NCBI RefSeq assembly: GCF_027947595.1
Contig: NZ_CP116257.1
Coordinates: forward strand, 4,898,001 to 4,962,000
From: Streptomyces lienomycini
GTDB lineage: Bacteria; Actinomycetota; Actinomycetes; Streptomycetales; Streptomycetaceae
Length of the DNA stretch: 64,000 bases
Reading direction: 5' to 3'
This document shows positions 33,123 to 41,446 of this stretch, piece by piece; the stretch's first letter is position 1; each line of letters begins with the position of its first letter. The position numbers were made by a program, and so were the translations under genes. The notes beneath the pieces are model-generated. The model saw only the letters and a program-made list of their open reading frames with translations, searched no databases and was not told where the DNA came from.

Positions 33123-33317
33123 TCAGCCGAGGTGTCCCAGGGCGTCGTCGTCGAGAGCGAGGCTGTCGGTGGCGACGGTGTCCTGGACGGTGCTGACCGT
33201 GTCCTCCACGTCCAGGCCGAGCGGAAGTTCGCTCGGAGCGGCGTGGGACGGAGTGACGGCGGCGACGACGAACCCGGTGGCGAGGGACGCGAGGGCGAGC
33301 ATGCTGCGCTTCTTCAT
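33123..33317 (-). CDS. Small secreted protein of unknown function
   Basis: The 64-residue protein begins MKKRSMLALASLATGFVVAA and has a signal peptide with a likely AHA-type cleavage after SHA at about residue 26. The mature part of under 40 residues is acidic and rich in Leu, Asp, Ser, Thr and Val (DTVSTVQDTVATDSLALDDD). It has no cysteine. ACGGGG precedes the ATG at 33317; a longer frame to 33437 is Arg/Pro-rich noise. It has its own terminator. Function is not recognisable. Confidence 0.7.
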   Translation of the reverse strand: MKKRSMLALASLATGFVVAAVTPSHAAPSELPLGLDVEDTVSTVQDTVATDSLALDDDALGHLG

Positions 33318-33504
33318 GCCCCGTTCAACTGCGCCGCCGCGCCGGGGGTCACGGGTCGGCGCGCGCAGGCGCCGAAACCGCAGCTGCGGCCACCACGGCC
33401 GCACCACCGAAGCCACCGAGCGCGGCGGCCGCGGCATCCTCCGGGTGGACGCGCGCCGGCACCGGTGGCGGGTCCTCGTGCCCGCCCCTCCCGGCGGGCG
33501 CGGC

Positions 33505-34458
33505 TCAGACGTGCGCGGCGGCCACGCCCGCCGTCCTCGACAGCGCCGCGGCGGCCGCGCCGACGAGTCCGGCGTCGGTCCCCATCTGGGCGGGGACGAC
33601 CACCAGGCGCTGGACGAAGGACAGCGTCGCGTAGTCCGTCAGGGCCTTGCGCAGGGGGGTGAAGAGGACGTCACCCGCCTTGCCCACGCCCCCGCCGACC
33701 ACGGCGATGTCGATCTCGACGAGGGTCGCGGTGGCGGCGATACCGGCGGCCAGTGCCTGCGCGGCCCGTTCGAAGGAGGCGACGGCGACGGGGTCGCCCA
33801 GGCGGGCGGCGGCGGCGACCGCGGCGGCGGAGGTGTCGCCGTCCGGGCCGGGCAGCCAGCCGGCCTCCAGCGCGCGACGGGCGATGTTGGGGCCGCTCGC
33901 TATGCGCTCCACGCAGCCGCGCGCGCCGCACGGGCAGGGGTCGCCGTCCAGGTCGACGCTGATGTGTCCGATGTGTCCGGCGTTGCCGGTCGGGCCGGGG
34001 TGCAGCCGGCCGCCCAGCACCAGGCCGCCGCCGACGCCGGTGGAGACCACCATGCACAGCGCGTTGTCGTGCCCGCGGGCCGCTCCCTGCCAGTGTTCGG
34101 CCGCCGTGATGGCCACCCCGTCGCCGATCAGCTCGACGGGCAGACCGCCGACGGCGTCCCGGACCCGGCGGACCAGCGGGTAGTCGCGCCAGCCGGGCAC
34201 GTTCACCGGGCTGACCGTGCCGGCCGAGGCGTCCACCGGGCCGGCGCTGCCGATACCGACGGCCGTGGCCCGCCCCCACAGGGGGGACGCGGTCAGCTCC
34301 GCGAGCACGGCCTCGACGGCACCCATCACGGTGTCACCGTCCTCCCGGGCGGGTGTCGCACGCTGTGCGCGCGCCTGGATGCGGCCGTGGCCGTCCACCA
34401 GCGCGCCGGCGATCTTGGTGCCGCCGATGTCCAGCGCTGCCACGAGGTCGGTGTGCAT
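33505..34458 (-). CDS. ROK-family sugar kinase
   Basis: The 317-residue protein is a stand-alone ROK kinase without a DNA-binding domain. The N-terminal ATP loop is ALDIGGTKIAGALVDGHG. The zinc-binding ROK signature reads GHISVDLDGDPCPCGARGCVE in overlapping parts near residues 165-185, and IAVVGGGVGKAGDVLF lies near the C-terminus. Where most members have an Asn-Asp pair before the helix, this one reads LIGDGVAITAAE, keeping the catalytic Asp but not the Asn. It should phosphorylate glucose, N-acetylmannosamine or a related sugar. It is divergent from a LacI gene with a palindromic operator between, so its expression is probably induced by a sugar. Confidence 0.87.
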   Translation of the reverse strand: MHTDLVAALDIGGTKIAGALVDGHGRIQARAQRATPAREDGDTVMGAVEAVLAELTASPLWGRATAVGIGSAGPVDASAGTVSPVNVPGWRDYPLVRRVRDAVGGLPVELIGDGVAITAAEHWQGAARGHDNALCMVVSTGVGGGLVLGGRLHPGPTGNAGHIGHISVDLDGDPCPCGARGCVERIASGPNIARRALEAGWLPGPDGDTSAAAVAAAARLGDPVAVASFERAAQALAAGIAATATLVEIDIAVVGGGVGKAGDVLFTPLRKALTDYATLSFVQRLVVVPAQMGTDAGLVGAAAAALSRTAGVAAAHV

Positions 34459-34577
34459 CAGAGTCGGATCTCCCCGTCGGACCGAAAGCGAAAAAGACGA
34501 ACACAGGAGCGCGCAGCGACCGGTCCCGCGGTGGGGACGAGGGCCGGAGAGTGCGATGGACAGTGTCTCCCGCATCT

Positions 34578-34589
34578 GACAACGTTGTC
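34578..34589. promoter_or_regulatory. LacI-type operator between the ROK kinase and LacI genes
   Basis: GACAACGTTGTC is a perfect 12-bp palindrome with a central CG, flanked by T and C, and matches the LacI-family operator pattern. It lies 120 nt from the kinase start and about 110-170 nt from the regulator start, in the 240-nt divergent spacer. The rest of the spacer shows no other clear element. Confidence 0.7.
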
Positions 34590-34698
34590 CAGGCTCTATG
34601 CTCGACGCCACATCCTCATACAAGCCCATCACCGACACATCCCCCTGGACAGCAGGAGCCGACGCAATCCCGTGGACGACAGGACAGGACACCGCATC

Positions 34699-35748
34699 GT
34701 GCCCGACACGACCCGCCGCGCAGACCGACTCCCCGGGAACCGTTACGGCAATCGCCCGACCATGAAGGACGTCGCCGCCCGGGCCGGGGTCGGCCTCAAG
34801 ACCGTCTCCCGGGTGGTCAACGGGGAGCCCGGCGTGACCCCGGAGACCGAGCGGCGCGTCCAGGAGGCCATCGACGCGCTGGGCTTTCGCCGCAACGACA
34901 GCGCGCGCGTGCTCCGCAAGGGCCGCACCGCGAGCATCGGCCTGGTCCTGGAGGATCTGGCCGACCCGTTCTACGGGCCGCTCAGCCGTGCCGTGGAGGA
35001 GGTGGCCCGCGCCCACGGCGCCCTGCTGATCAACGGGTCGAGCGCGGAGGACCCGGAGCGCGAGCAGGAGCTGGTGCTCGCCCTGTGCGCGCGGCGCGTG
35101 GACGGGCTGGTGGTGATCCCCGCCGGGGACGACCACCGGTATCTGGAACCCGAGCTGAAGGCGGGCGTCGCCACGGTGTTCGTGGACCGTCCGGCGGGGC
35201 AGATCGACGCGGACGTGGTGGTCTCCGACAACTTCGGCGGCGCCCGCGACGGCGTGGCCCACCTCATCGCGCACGGGCACCGCAGGATCGGCTTCATCGG
35301 GGACATGCCCCGCATCCACACCGCCGCCGAGCGGTTGCGCGGCTACCGGGCCGCCATGGAGGACGCCGGCATAGCGGTCGAGGACTCCTGGATGTCCCTG
35401 GGCGTCACCGACCCCGTGCGGGTGCGCCGGGCGGCCGAGGAGATGCTCGCCGCTTCGTGTCCGGTCACGGCGATTTTCACCGGCAACAACCGGGTGACCG
35501 TCACCGTGATCCGGGTCCTGGCCGAGCACACCCGGGGCGTCGCCCTCGTCGGCTTCGACGACATCGAGCTGGCCGACCTGCTCCAGCCGGGCGTCACCGT
35601 GGTCGCGCAGGACGCCGCCGCTCTCGGCCGCACGGCCGCCGAGCGGCTCTTCCGGCAACTGGACGGCACTCTCCTCGCCCCCGACCGCATCGAGCTGCCC
35701 ACCAGGCTGGTCACCCGGGGCTCGGGCGAGCTGCCGCCGTCGCACTGA
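34699..35748 (+). CDS. LacI-family transcriptional regulator
   Basis: The protein has a LacI helix-turn-helix, TMKDVAARAGVGLKTVSRVV, and hinge helix FRRNDSARVLRKGRT, then the effector domain (SIGLVLEDLADPFYGPLSR, VVVSDNFGGARDGVAHLI, FTGNNRVTVTVI). With the GTG at 34699 it has 349 residues including a basic N-terminal tail (DTTRRADRLPGNRYGNRP). The ATG at 34762 would give 328 residues and start at the helix; GTG at 34672 is also open. It is divergent from the ROK kinase and is expected to act at the palindrome at 34578-34589, repressing both genes until the sugar ligand binds. Confidence 0.88.
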   Translation: MPDTTRRADRLPGNRYGNRPTMKDVAARAGVGLKTVSRVVNGEPGVTPETERRVQEAIDALGFRRNDSARVLRKGRTASIGLVLEDLADPFYGPLSRAVEEVARAHGALLINGSSAEDPEREQELVLALCARRVDGLVVIPAGDDHRYLEPELKAGVATVFVDRPAGQIDADVVVSDNFGGARDGVAHLIAHGHRRIGFIGDMPRIHTAAERLRGYRAAMEDAGIAVEDSWMSLGVTDPVRVRRAAEEMLAASCPVTAIFTGNNRVTVTVIRVLAEHTRGVALVGFDDIELADLLQPGVTVVAQDAAALGRTAAERLFRQLDGTLLAPDRIELPTRLVTRGSGELPPSH

Positions 35749-35790
35749 CCGGGCCGACCGTCCCCACGCGCCGCCGGGAGGAAGCACACC

Positions 35791-36648
35791 GTGACGCGAT
35801 CACCGACCGAGGGCGGGGAATCCGCGCGACCGCCGGGCGAGGACCGCACGCTGGAGGCGCTCGGCCTGGCCGGGGTGCCGCGCGAGGAGCCGCTGTCGTA
35901 CCCGGGCGCGTGGCCCCGGGAGTCCGGGCTGCTGGACGGTGACCGGCTGCTGCCGCTGGACCGGCCGCCGGTGTACGAGGTCGGGGGCGAGCGGGTGCCC
36001 GTGCTGGCGATCGGCTCCAACGCGAGCCCGGGCCAGCTGCGCCACAAGCTGGACGAGTTCGGGATCGGGTCACCGGTCCCGATGGTCAGGTCCCGTGTCA
36101 CCGGCCTGGACATCGGCGTCTCCGCGCACGTGAGCCGCATGGGCTACGTGTCCGCCTCGCCGGTGGGCGCCCCCGGCGTCGTGCGGGAGCTGTTCGTCCT
36201 GTGGCTCGACGCCGAGCAGCTCGCCGTGGTCGACGCCAGCGAGGGGGTGCCGATGGCGGGCGGGAACTTCGACCGCGCCTGGCTGCCCGCGCCGGACGTA
36301 CGCGTCGAGCCGGGGGACGGCACGGTGCTGCCCGGCGTCCACGCGTACGTCAACCGCCACGGCGTCCTGCACGACGGCACCGGTGCGCCGTGCCGCCACC
36401 CCGGGGAGCAACGGCCCCTGCTCGCCGGGCTGCTGCACGGGTCGCCGCGGCTGCGGGCGCTGTTCGGGACGACGCCGGAGGAGTTCTGCGCGCGGGCGCG
36501 GGCGGACCGGCGGCTGTGCGACCGGGGGACGCGGCTGTTCGCGCGGGAGAAGCGGGTGACGCCGTCCGGCCTGGAGCGTTACGTGGGCTCGGGGCCGGAC
36601 GAACCGTTCGCGGGGACCCGAAGGCCGCCTACTGCGCCGATGCCGTGA
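35791..36648 (+). CDS. Uncharacterised protein, possible gamma-glutamylcyclotransferase-like fold
   Basis: The 285-residue protein is not firmly recognised. The segment VLAIGSNASPGQLRHKL near residues 71-87 resembles the YGSN-type substrate loop of gamma-glutamylcyclotransferase-like proteins. A following ELFVLWLDAEQLAVVDASEG could be the corresponding strand-turn-helix. The C-terminal third is Arg-rich and basic. No signal peptide or membrane segment is visible. It lies 42 nt after the LacI gene on the same strand, so it may be co-transcribed. Its 3' end overlaps the convergent aldolase gene by 20 bp. Confidence 0.65.
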   Translation: MTRSPTEGGESARPPGEDRTLEALGLAGVPREEPLSYPGAWPRESGLLDGDRLLPLDRPPVYEVGGERVPVLAIGSNASPGQLRHKLDEFGIGSPVPMVRSRVTGLDIGVSAHVSRMGYVSASPVGAPGVVRELFVLWLDAEQLAVVDASEGVPMAGGNFDRAWLPAPDVRVEPGDGTVLPGVHAYVNRHGVLHDGTGAPCRHPGEQRPLLAGLLHGSPRLRALFGTTPEEFCARARADRRLCDRGTRLFAREKRVTPSGLERYVGSGPDEPFAGTRRPPTAPMP

Positions 36649-37927
36649 GGTCGCCGCGCCGCGGGCCCGAGAAGCCCTCCAGGTCGGCGCGGGTCAGACC
36701 GGTGAGCCGGGCGACCTCGCCGATGTCGAGGGCGCCGCAGTCCAGGCCGCGCAGCAGGTAGCCGCTGAGGGCCTTGGCGGTGGCGGGCTCGTCCATGACG
36801 TCGCCGCCGGTGCGGTTGGCGTAGCGGGCGAGGCGGGCGGCGGCCTGTTCGAAGCCCTCGCGGTAGAAGGCGAAGACGGCCGCGTACCGGGTGGGGATGT
36901 GGCCGGGGTGCATGTCCCAGCCCTGGTAGTAGGCGCGGGCGAGGGCGCGGCGGGTGAGGCCGTAGTGCAGGCGCCAGGCGTCGTGGACCTGCGCGGTGGG
37001 GCCGACCGGCAGGACGTTGGTGGAGCCGTCCGAGACCCGTACGCCGGTCCCGGCGGCGGCGACCTGCATGACCGCCTTGGCGTGGTCGGCGGCCGGGTGG
37101 TCGCTGGCCTGGTGGGCGGCGGAGACGCCGAGGCAGGCGCTGTAGTCGAAGGTGCCGTAGTGCAGGCCCGTGGCGCGGCCCTCGGCGGCCTGGATCATGC
37201 GGGCGACGGTGGCGGTGCCGTCTGCGGCGAGGATGGACTGGCTGGTCTCGATCTGGATCTCGAAGCCGATCCGGCCGGGCGTGAGGCCGCGCGCCTTCTC
37301 GAACGCCTCCAGGAGCCGCACCATGGCGGTGACCTGCTCCGGGTAGGTCACCTTGGGCAGGGTGAGGACGAGGCCGTCGGGCAGGCCGCCGGCCTCCATC
37401 AGGCCGCTGAGGAAGACGTCGAGGGTGCGGATGCCCCGGGCGCGCACCGGTGCCTCCATGCACTTCATGCGGATGCCCATGTACGGGGCGGCCGTACCCT
37501 GTTCGTACGCCTGCGCGATCAGCCGGGCGGCGCGGGCGGCCGCCTCGTCCTCCTCGGCGTCCGTACGGTTGCCGTAGCCGTCCTCGAAGTCGACGCGCAG
37601 GTCCTCGATCGGCTCCCGCTCCAGTTTGGCGCGTACGCGGGTGTACACGGGCTCGGCGAGGTCGTCGGCGAGGCCGAGGACGGCGGCGAAGGACGCGGCG
37701 TCCGGGGCGTGTTCGTCGAGCGCGACGAGGGCCTTGTCGCCCCAGGAGCGGATCGTGTCGGCGGCGAAGACGTCCCCGGGGACGTAGACGGTGTGGACGG
37801 GCTGGCGGGTGCCCGGGTCTCCGGGGTAGCGGCGCTCCAGCTCCGCGTCGACCGGTGCGAGGGAGGCACTGATCTCCTCGCCGACGGCGCCCGCGAGGCT
37901 CGTTGCCACCTTCTCCTGCTGACCCAT
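36629..37927 (-). CDS. HpcH/HpaI aldolase-citrate lyase superfamily protein (DUF6986-like)
   Basis: The 432-residue protein has the phosphoenolpyruvate-binding barrel motifs of the HpcH/HpaI and CitE superfamily: VYVPGDVFAADTIRSWGDKA near the N-terminus, LRVDFEDGYGNR with the metal-binding Asp/Glu, GFEIQIETSQSI, and LHYGTFDYSACLG. It is longer than typical CitE proteins, with an extra helical C-terminus (AFAFYREGFEQAAARLARY in part). The group cleaves or forms C-C bonds of 2-oxoacids or acyl-CoA with a divalent metal. No pathway neighbour is evident. Its end overlaps the preceding convergent gene by 20 bp. Confidence 0.82.
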   Translation of the reverse strand: MGQQEKVATSLAGAVGEEISASLAPVDAELERRYPGDPGTRQPVHTVYVPGDVFAADTIRSWGDKALVALDEHAPDAASFAAVLGLADDLAEPVYTRVRAKLEREPIEDLRVDFEDGYGNRTDAEEDEAAARAARLIAQAYEQGTAAPYMGIRMKCMEAPVRARGIRTLDVFLSGLMEAGGLPDGLVLTLPKVTYPEQVTAMVRLLEAFEKARGLTPGRIGFEIQIETSQSILAADGTATVARMIQAAEGRATGLHYGTFDYSACLGVSAAHQASDHPAADHAKAVMQVAAAGTGVRVSDGSTNVLPVGPTAQVHDAWRLHYGLTRRALARAYYQGWDMHPGHIPTRYAAVFAFYREGFEQAAARLARYANRTGGDVMDEPATAKALSGYLLRGLDCGALDIGEVARLTGLTRADLEGFSGPRRGDLTASAQ

Positions 37928-38031
37928 TCGACACCCTCCTGATGTTCATTTTTCCGCTGACCGGAATCAGTTATCCGTAGAGTGAAGTTATCTGGCGAGT
38001 CTTCGCCGGTCAACACCATCCTGTGCGCACG

Positions 38032-38074
38032 CCGAGGCCCCCGCGACGTCCGTGGACGTCACCGGGGGCCTCGG
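38032..38074 (-). terminator. Terminator after etfA
   Basis: CCGAGGCCCCC (38032-38042) pairs with its complement at 38064-38074, and an inner GACGTCC/GGACGTC stem (38045-38060) extends it. The hairpin lies 21 nt downstream of the etfA stop. Confidence 0.8.
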
Positions 38075-38095
38075 TGTGCGGTGCGGCGGGGAGGT

Positions 38096-39058
38096 TCAGC
38101 CCTTGCGGGTGTTGACTTCCTCGGTGAGCTGGGGGACGACGTCGAAGAGGTCGCCGACGACGCCGTAGTCGACCAGCTCGAAGATCGGGGCCTCGGCGTC
38201 CTTGTTGATCGCCACGATCGTCTTCGAGGTCTGCATGCCCGCGCGGTGCTGGATCGCGCCGGAGATGCCGGAGGCGATGTACAGCTGCGGGGACACGCTC
38301 TTGCCGGTCTGGCCGACCTGGTTGGTGTGCGGGTACCAGCCCGCGTCCACCGCGGCGCGCGAGGCGCCGACGGCCGCGCCGAGGGAGTCGGCGAGCGCCT
38401 CGATGATCGCGAAGTTCTCGGCACCGTTGACGCCGCGGCCGCCGGAGACCACGATCGCGGCCTCGGTCAGCTCGGGGCGGCCGGTCGACTCGCGCGGCGT
38501 GCGGGAGGTGACCTTGGTGCCGGTCGCGGCGGCGGAGAAGGTGACCGACAGGGCCTCGACCGCACCGGCGGCCGGAGCGGGCTCCACGGCGGCCGAGTTC
38601 GGCTTGACCGTGATGACCGGGGTGCCCTTGGAGACACGGGACTTGGTGGTGAAGGCGGCGGCGAACACCGACTGGGTGGCCACCGGGCCCTCGTCGCCGG
38701 ACTCCAAGTCGACGGCGTCGGTGATGACGCCCGATCCGAGGCGCAGCGCCAGGCGGGCGGCGATCTCCTTGCCCTCGGCGGAGGACGGGACGAGCACGGC
38801 GGCCGGGGAGACCGCGGCGACGGCGGCCTGGAGGGCGTCGACCTTCGGCACGACCAGGTAGTCGGTGTACTCGGCGGCCTCGTGGGTGAGGACCTTCACC
38901 GCGCCGTGCTCGGCGAGGGCGGCGGCGGTGTCACCGGCGCCGCTGCCCAGGGCGACGGCGACGGGCTCGCCGACGCGGCGGGCCAGCGTCAGCAGCTCCA
39001 GGGTCGGCTTGCGGACGGCACCGTCCACGTGATCGACGTAGACGAGAACTTCAGCCAT
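38096..39058 (-). CDS. etfA: Electron transfer flavoprotein alpha subunit
   Basis: The 320-residue protein is full length. The N-terminal half ([37 protein letters not shown]) is the Rossmann-like domain. The C-terminal FAD domain has [38 protein letters not shown] and [16 protein letters not shown]. With EtfB it passes electrons from acyl-CoA dehydrogenases and similar flavoenzymes to the quinone pool through ETF dehydrogenase. It lies 55 nt after etfB and ends in a strong hairpin. The ATG at 39058 is chosen by family N-terminus; the longer frame overlaps etfB. Confidence 0.96.
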   Translation of the reverse strand: MAEVLVYVDHVDGAVRKPTLELLTLARRVGEPVAVALGSGAGDTAAALAEHGAVKVLTHEAAEYTDYLVVPKVDALQAAVAAVSPAAVLVPSSAEGKEIAARLALRLGSGVITDAVDLESGDEGPVATQSVFAAAFTTKSRVSKGTPVITVKPNSAAVEPAPAAGAVEALSVTFSAAATGTKVTSRTPRESTGRPELTEAAIVVSGGRGVNGAENFAIIEALADSLGAAVGASRAAVDAGWYPHTNQVGQTGKSVSPQLYIASGISGAIQHRAGMQTSKTIVAINKDAEAPIFELVDYGVVGDLFDVVPQLTEEVNTRKG

Positions 39059-39113
39059 GGGACTTCTTCTCTCCTGCTTGCGAAAGATGAGGGGCGGGGA
39101 GGGCGGTAGGGCC

Positions 39114-39902
39114 TCAGATGAACTTCTGGCCCGCGAGGAACTCGGCGAGCTGCTTGCCGCCCTCGCCCTCGTCCTTGACGATCGTGCCCGCGCTGCGCGC
39201 CGGACGCGCGGCCGCCGACTCCACGACCGTGTAGGCGTTCTCCAGACCGACCTCGTCCTCGTCGATCTCGAGGTCGGAGAGGTCCCAGGACTCCACCGGC
39301 TTCTTCTTCGCCGCCATGATGCCCTTGAAGGACGGGTAACGCGCCTCGCCAGACTGGTCGGTGACCGACACGACCGCCGGCAGCGACGCCTCCAGCTGCT
39401 CCGTGGCCGAGTCACCGTCCCGGCGGCCCTTCACGACGCCACCCTCGACCGACACCTCGGACAGCAGCGTCACCTGCGGCACGCCCAGGCGCTCCGCGAG
39501 CAGCGCCGGAACGACGCCCATGGTGCCGTCGGTGGAGGCCATGCCGGAGATCACCAGGTCGTAACCGGCCTTCTCGACCGCCTTGGCCAGAACCAGCGAG
39601 GTGCCGATCGCGTCGGTGCCGTGCAGGTCGTCGTCCTCGACGTGGACCGCCTTGTCCGCACCCATGGACAGCGCCTTGCGCAGCGCGTCCTTCGCGTCCT
39701 CGGGGCCCACCGTCAAAACGGTGATCTCCACGTCGTCGTCCGAATTCTCCGAGATCTGCAGCGCCTGCTCGACCGCGTACTCGTCCAGCTCGGAGAGCAG
39801 ACCGTCCACGTCGTCCCGGTCGACGGTCAGGTCATCGGCGAAGTGCCGGTCGCCAGTGGCGTCGGGCACGTACTTCACAGTGACAACGATCCTCAAGCTC
39901 AC
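39114..39902 (-). CDS. etfB: Electron transfer flavoprotein beta subunit
   Basis: The 262-residue protein starts SLRIVVTVKYVPDATGDRHF and has the AMP-binding region VLTVGPEDAKDALRKALSMG with VISGMASTDGTMGVVPALLA. The EtfB signature region follows with VKGRRDGDSATEQLEASLPA. The GTG at 39902 has AGGAG at about 7 nt. It is the first gene of the etfBA operon. An 8-bp palindrome overlaps its putative -10 region upstream. The AidB-like and other acyl-CoA dehydrogenases of the cell are the expected electron donors. Confidence 0.96.
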   Translation of the reverse strand: MSLRIVVTVKYVPDATGDRHFADDLTVDRDDVDGLLSELDEYAVEQALQISENSDDDVEITVLTVGPEDAKDALRKALSMGADKAVHVEDDDLHGTDAIGTSLVLAKAVEKAGYDLVISGMASTDGTMGVVPALLAERLGVPQVTLLSEVSVEGGVVKGRRDGDSATEQLEASLPAVVSVTDQSGEARYPSFKGIMAAKKKPVESWDLSDLEIDEDEVGLENAYTVVESAAARPARSAGTIVKDEGEGGKQLAEFLAGQKFI

Positions 39903-39932
39903 GCCGGCTCTCCTACTGCGTCGACATTTCAG

Positions 39933-39956
39933 TGCTGCCTCTTGCAGGCAGCATAG
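39933..39956 (-). promoter_or_regulatory. Palindrome over the putative etfB -10 box
   Basis: TGCTGCCT-N5-AGGCAGCA (39933-39953) is a perfect 8+8 bp inverted repeat. On the minus strand a TATGCT box (39951-39956) overlaps its upstream arm, about 50 nt before the etfB start. It may be an operator. The remaining 170 nt up to the flavin reductase gene contain only an AAGCGCTT palindrome near 40042. Confidence 0.45.
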
Positions 39957-40122
39957 GCGCCCCAAGCGGCCGATCCCGGTCGGGGCGACCTGCGCTCCGC
40001 CCGGAATATTACTCGTCAGTACATCCAGTTCTTTCCCGCTAAGCAAGCGCTTTGAACTGTGACCTTCGCAACGCAGCGTAACCGGAACTCGACGCCTCCG
40101 CAGAAGCCGTCCCGCTGACCGG

Positions 40123-40644
40123 TCAGTCGCGCAGACCCCGGTAACGCCCCTGGTGGTACAGCAAGGGCGTGCCCGCTCCGGCGGGGTCGCCGAGGAGGAC
40201 CTCCGCCAGCACGATCCGATGGTCGCCCGCGGGTACCCGCCCGACCACCCGGCACACGAGCCAGGCGAGCACACCGTCCAGCACGGGCACCCCCCGCGGG
40301 CCCTCGCGCCAGGCGGTGGGCGCCGCGAAGCGGTCGGCGCCGCTGCGGGCGAAGGTGGCCGCCAGCTCCTCCTGGTGTTCGCCGAGGAGGTGGACGCCGA
40401 CGTACTCGGCCTCGGACACCGCCGGCCAGCTCGAGGAGCCGGTGCCGATGCCGAAGGAGAGCAGCGGCGGACCGGCGGAGACGGAGGTGAGGGACGTGGC
40501 GGTGAAGCCGGCCGGACCGGCGGCACCGCCCGCGGTGATCACGGCGACGCCCGCCGCGTGCCGCCGGAAGACGGACCGCAGCAGGTCGTCGGCGGCGAGC
40601 CGCGGCGCGGCGACCTCGGGGGCGACGTCGGGGGTGGCCGTCAT
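40123..40644 (-). CDS. Flavin reductase domain protein
   Basis: The 173-residue protein has the FMN-binding split-barrel fold of the HpaC-type flavin reductases: SVFRRHAAGVAVITAGGA at about residues 22-39, GFTATSLTSVSAGPPLLSF with the flavin-binding Thr/Ser stretch, and GVHLLGEHQEELAATFARSG. Near the end, GDHRIVLAEVLLGD is the usual substrate-pocket strand with its conserved His. It probably supplies reduced flavin to a monooxygenase. The partner is not in the neighbourhood. The ATG at 40644 is chosen; the frame to 40728 is not conserved-looking. Confidence 0.87.
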   Translation of the reverse strand: MTATPDVAPEVAAPRLAADDLLRSVFRRHAAGVAVITAGGAAGPAGFTATSLTSVSAGPPLLSFGIGTGSSSWPAVSEAEYVGVHLLGEHQEELAATFARSGADRFAAPTAWREGPRGVPVLDGVLAWLVCRVVGRVPAGDHRIVLAEVLLGDPAGAGTPLLYHQGRYRGLRD

Positions 40645-40801
40645 ACGGGGTTGTCCTTCTGCGTTGCGCCTCGGTCCCGGGAACGCGGGGCGAGGGTGGG
40701 GGGCAGGCTGACCACGGGTGGCACACACAGTCCATTACGTGCCGGGTGCGGAAGCTGTGGAGAAGGACTCACCGCCGACGTGGCGGTTGTCACACGGTTC
40801 G

Positions 40802-41182
40802 TCACACGGCCTCGCCCAGTGCGGCGATGACGTCGGCCTTGCGCGGCTGCCCGACGGCACGCCGTACGACACGGCCGCCGGCGTCGAGGACGAACACGGT
40901 GGGGGTCTTGAGCACGCCCAGGGCCCGGACGAGTTCCAGGCGGGCCTCGGCGTCGATCTCGACGTGGACGACGCCGGGGACCATGCCGGCCACCTCGTCC
41001 AGGACGCGCCGGGTGGCCCGGCAGGGTGCGCAGAAGGCGCTGGAGAACTGCACGAGCGTCGCACGGGCGCCCAGTTCCGCGCCCAGGCCGGCCGCGTCGA
41101 GCCGTGGGCCGGGAGCCGCCGGCCGCCTGTCGTCGTGCTGCCCGCGCACCGGCACGCCCCCGTTCCGCCGCCACCGCGGCAC
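40802..41182 (-). CDS. Thioredoxin-family protein
   Basis: A GTG at 41182 gives a 126-residue protein. The C-terminal 95 residues are a thioredoxin domain: TLVQFSSAFCAPCRATRRVL with the redox motif CAPC, VVHVEIDAEARLELVRALGV, and the cis-proline in LKTPTVFVLDAGGRVVRR. The first 30 residues are basic (PRWRRNGGVPVRGQHDDRR) and have no hydrophobic segment, although many Streptomyces relatives I recall begin with a membrane anchor. The start is therefore uncertain, and N-terminal loss is possible. It is divergent from the PlsC gene. The 264-nt spacer holds a palindrome near the PlsC start. Confidence 0.78.
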   Translation of the reverse strand: MPRWRRNGGVPVRGQHDDRRPAAPGPRLDAAGLGAELGARATLVQFSSAFCAPCRATRRVLDEVAGMVPGVVHVEIDAEARLELVRALGVLKTPTVFVLDAGGRVVRRAVGQPRKADVIAALGEAV

Positions 41183-41375
41183 CCATGGGCACGCCCAGTC
41201 GCGCGCCGCTTTTCCGAGTCGTCCACGGGTGCAGCGCTCGCGGGACGGCGGAGATTCCCGCTCGTCGACATGTTCCGGCCACGAAACGGCCGGGCGAGTG
41301 ATGAGGATCTCGCCGCGCACGGGCACCAAGGCTGGTACACGGGCCGTTCTTGGGGCACGATCGGCGACAAGCCGT

Positions 41376-41397
41376 AAACCTACGGCTGCGTAACTTT
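41376..41397 (+). promoter_or_regulatory. Imperfect palindrome upstream of the acyltransferase gene
   Basis: AAACCTACG and CGTAACTTT flank GCTG and pair at seven of nine positions, with a nested GCCGTA/TACGGC stem around AACC. It lies 50 nt before the PlsC start. It resembles TetR-type lipid-metabolism operators in layout only. Confidence 0.4.
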
Positions 41398-41446
41398 CGA
41401 CTGGGAGCCCCCTTCCCAGGCTGAGAAGGAAGGGTTCGACCCGCCC

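Noticed and set aside
39903..40122. Riboswitch-like leader upstream of etfB
   Set aside because: Only one short palindrome is present; no multi-helix junction or known aptamer core can be seen.
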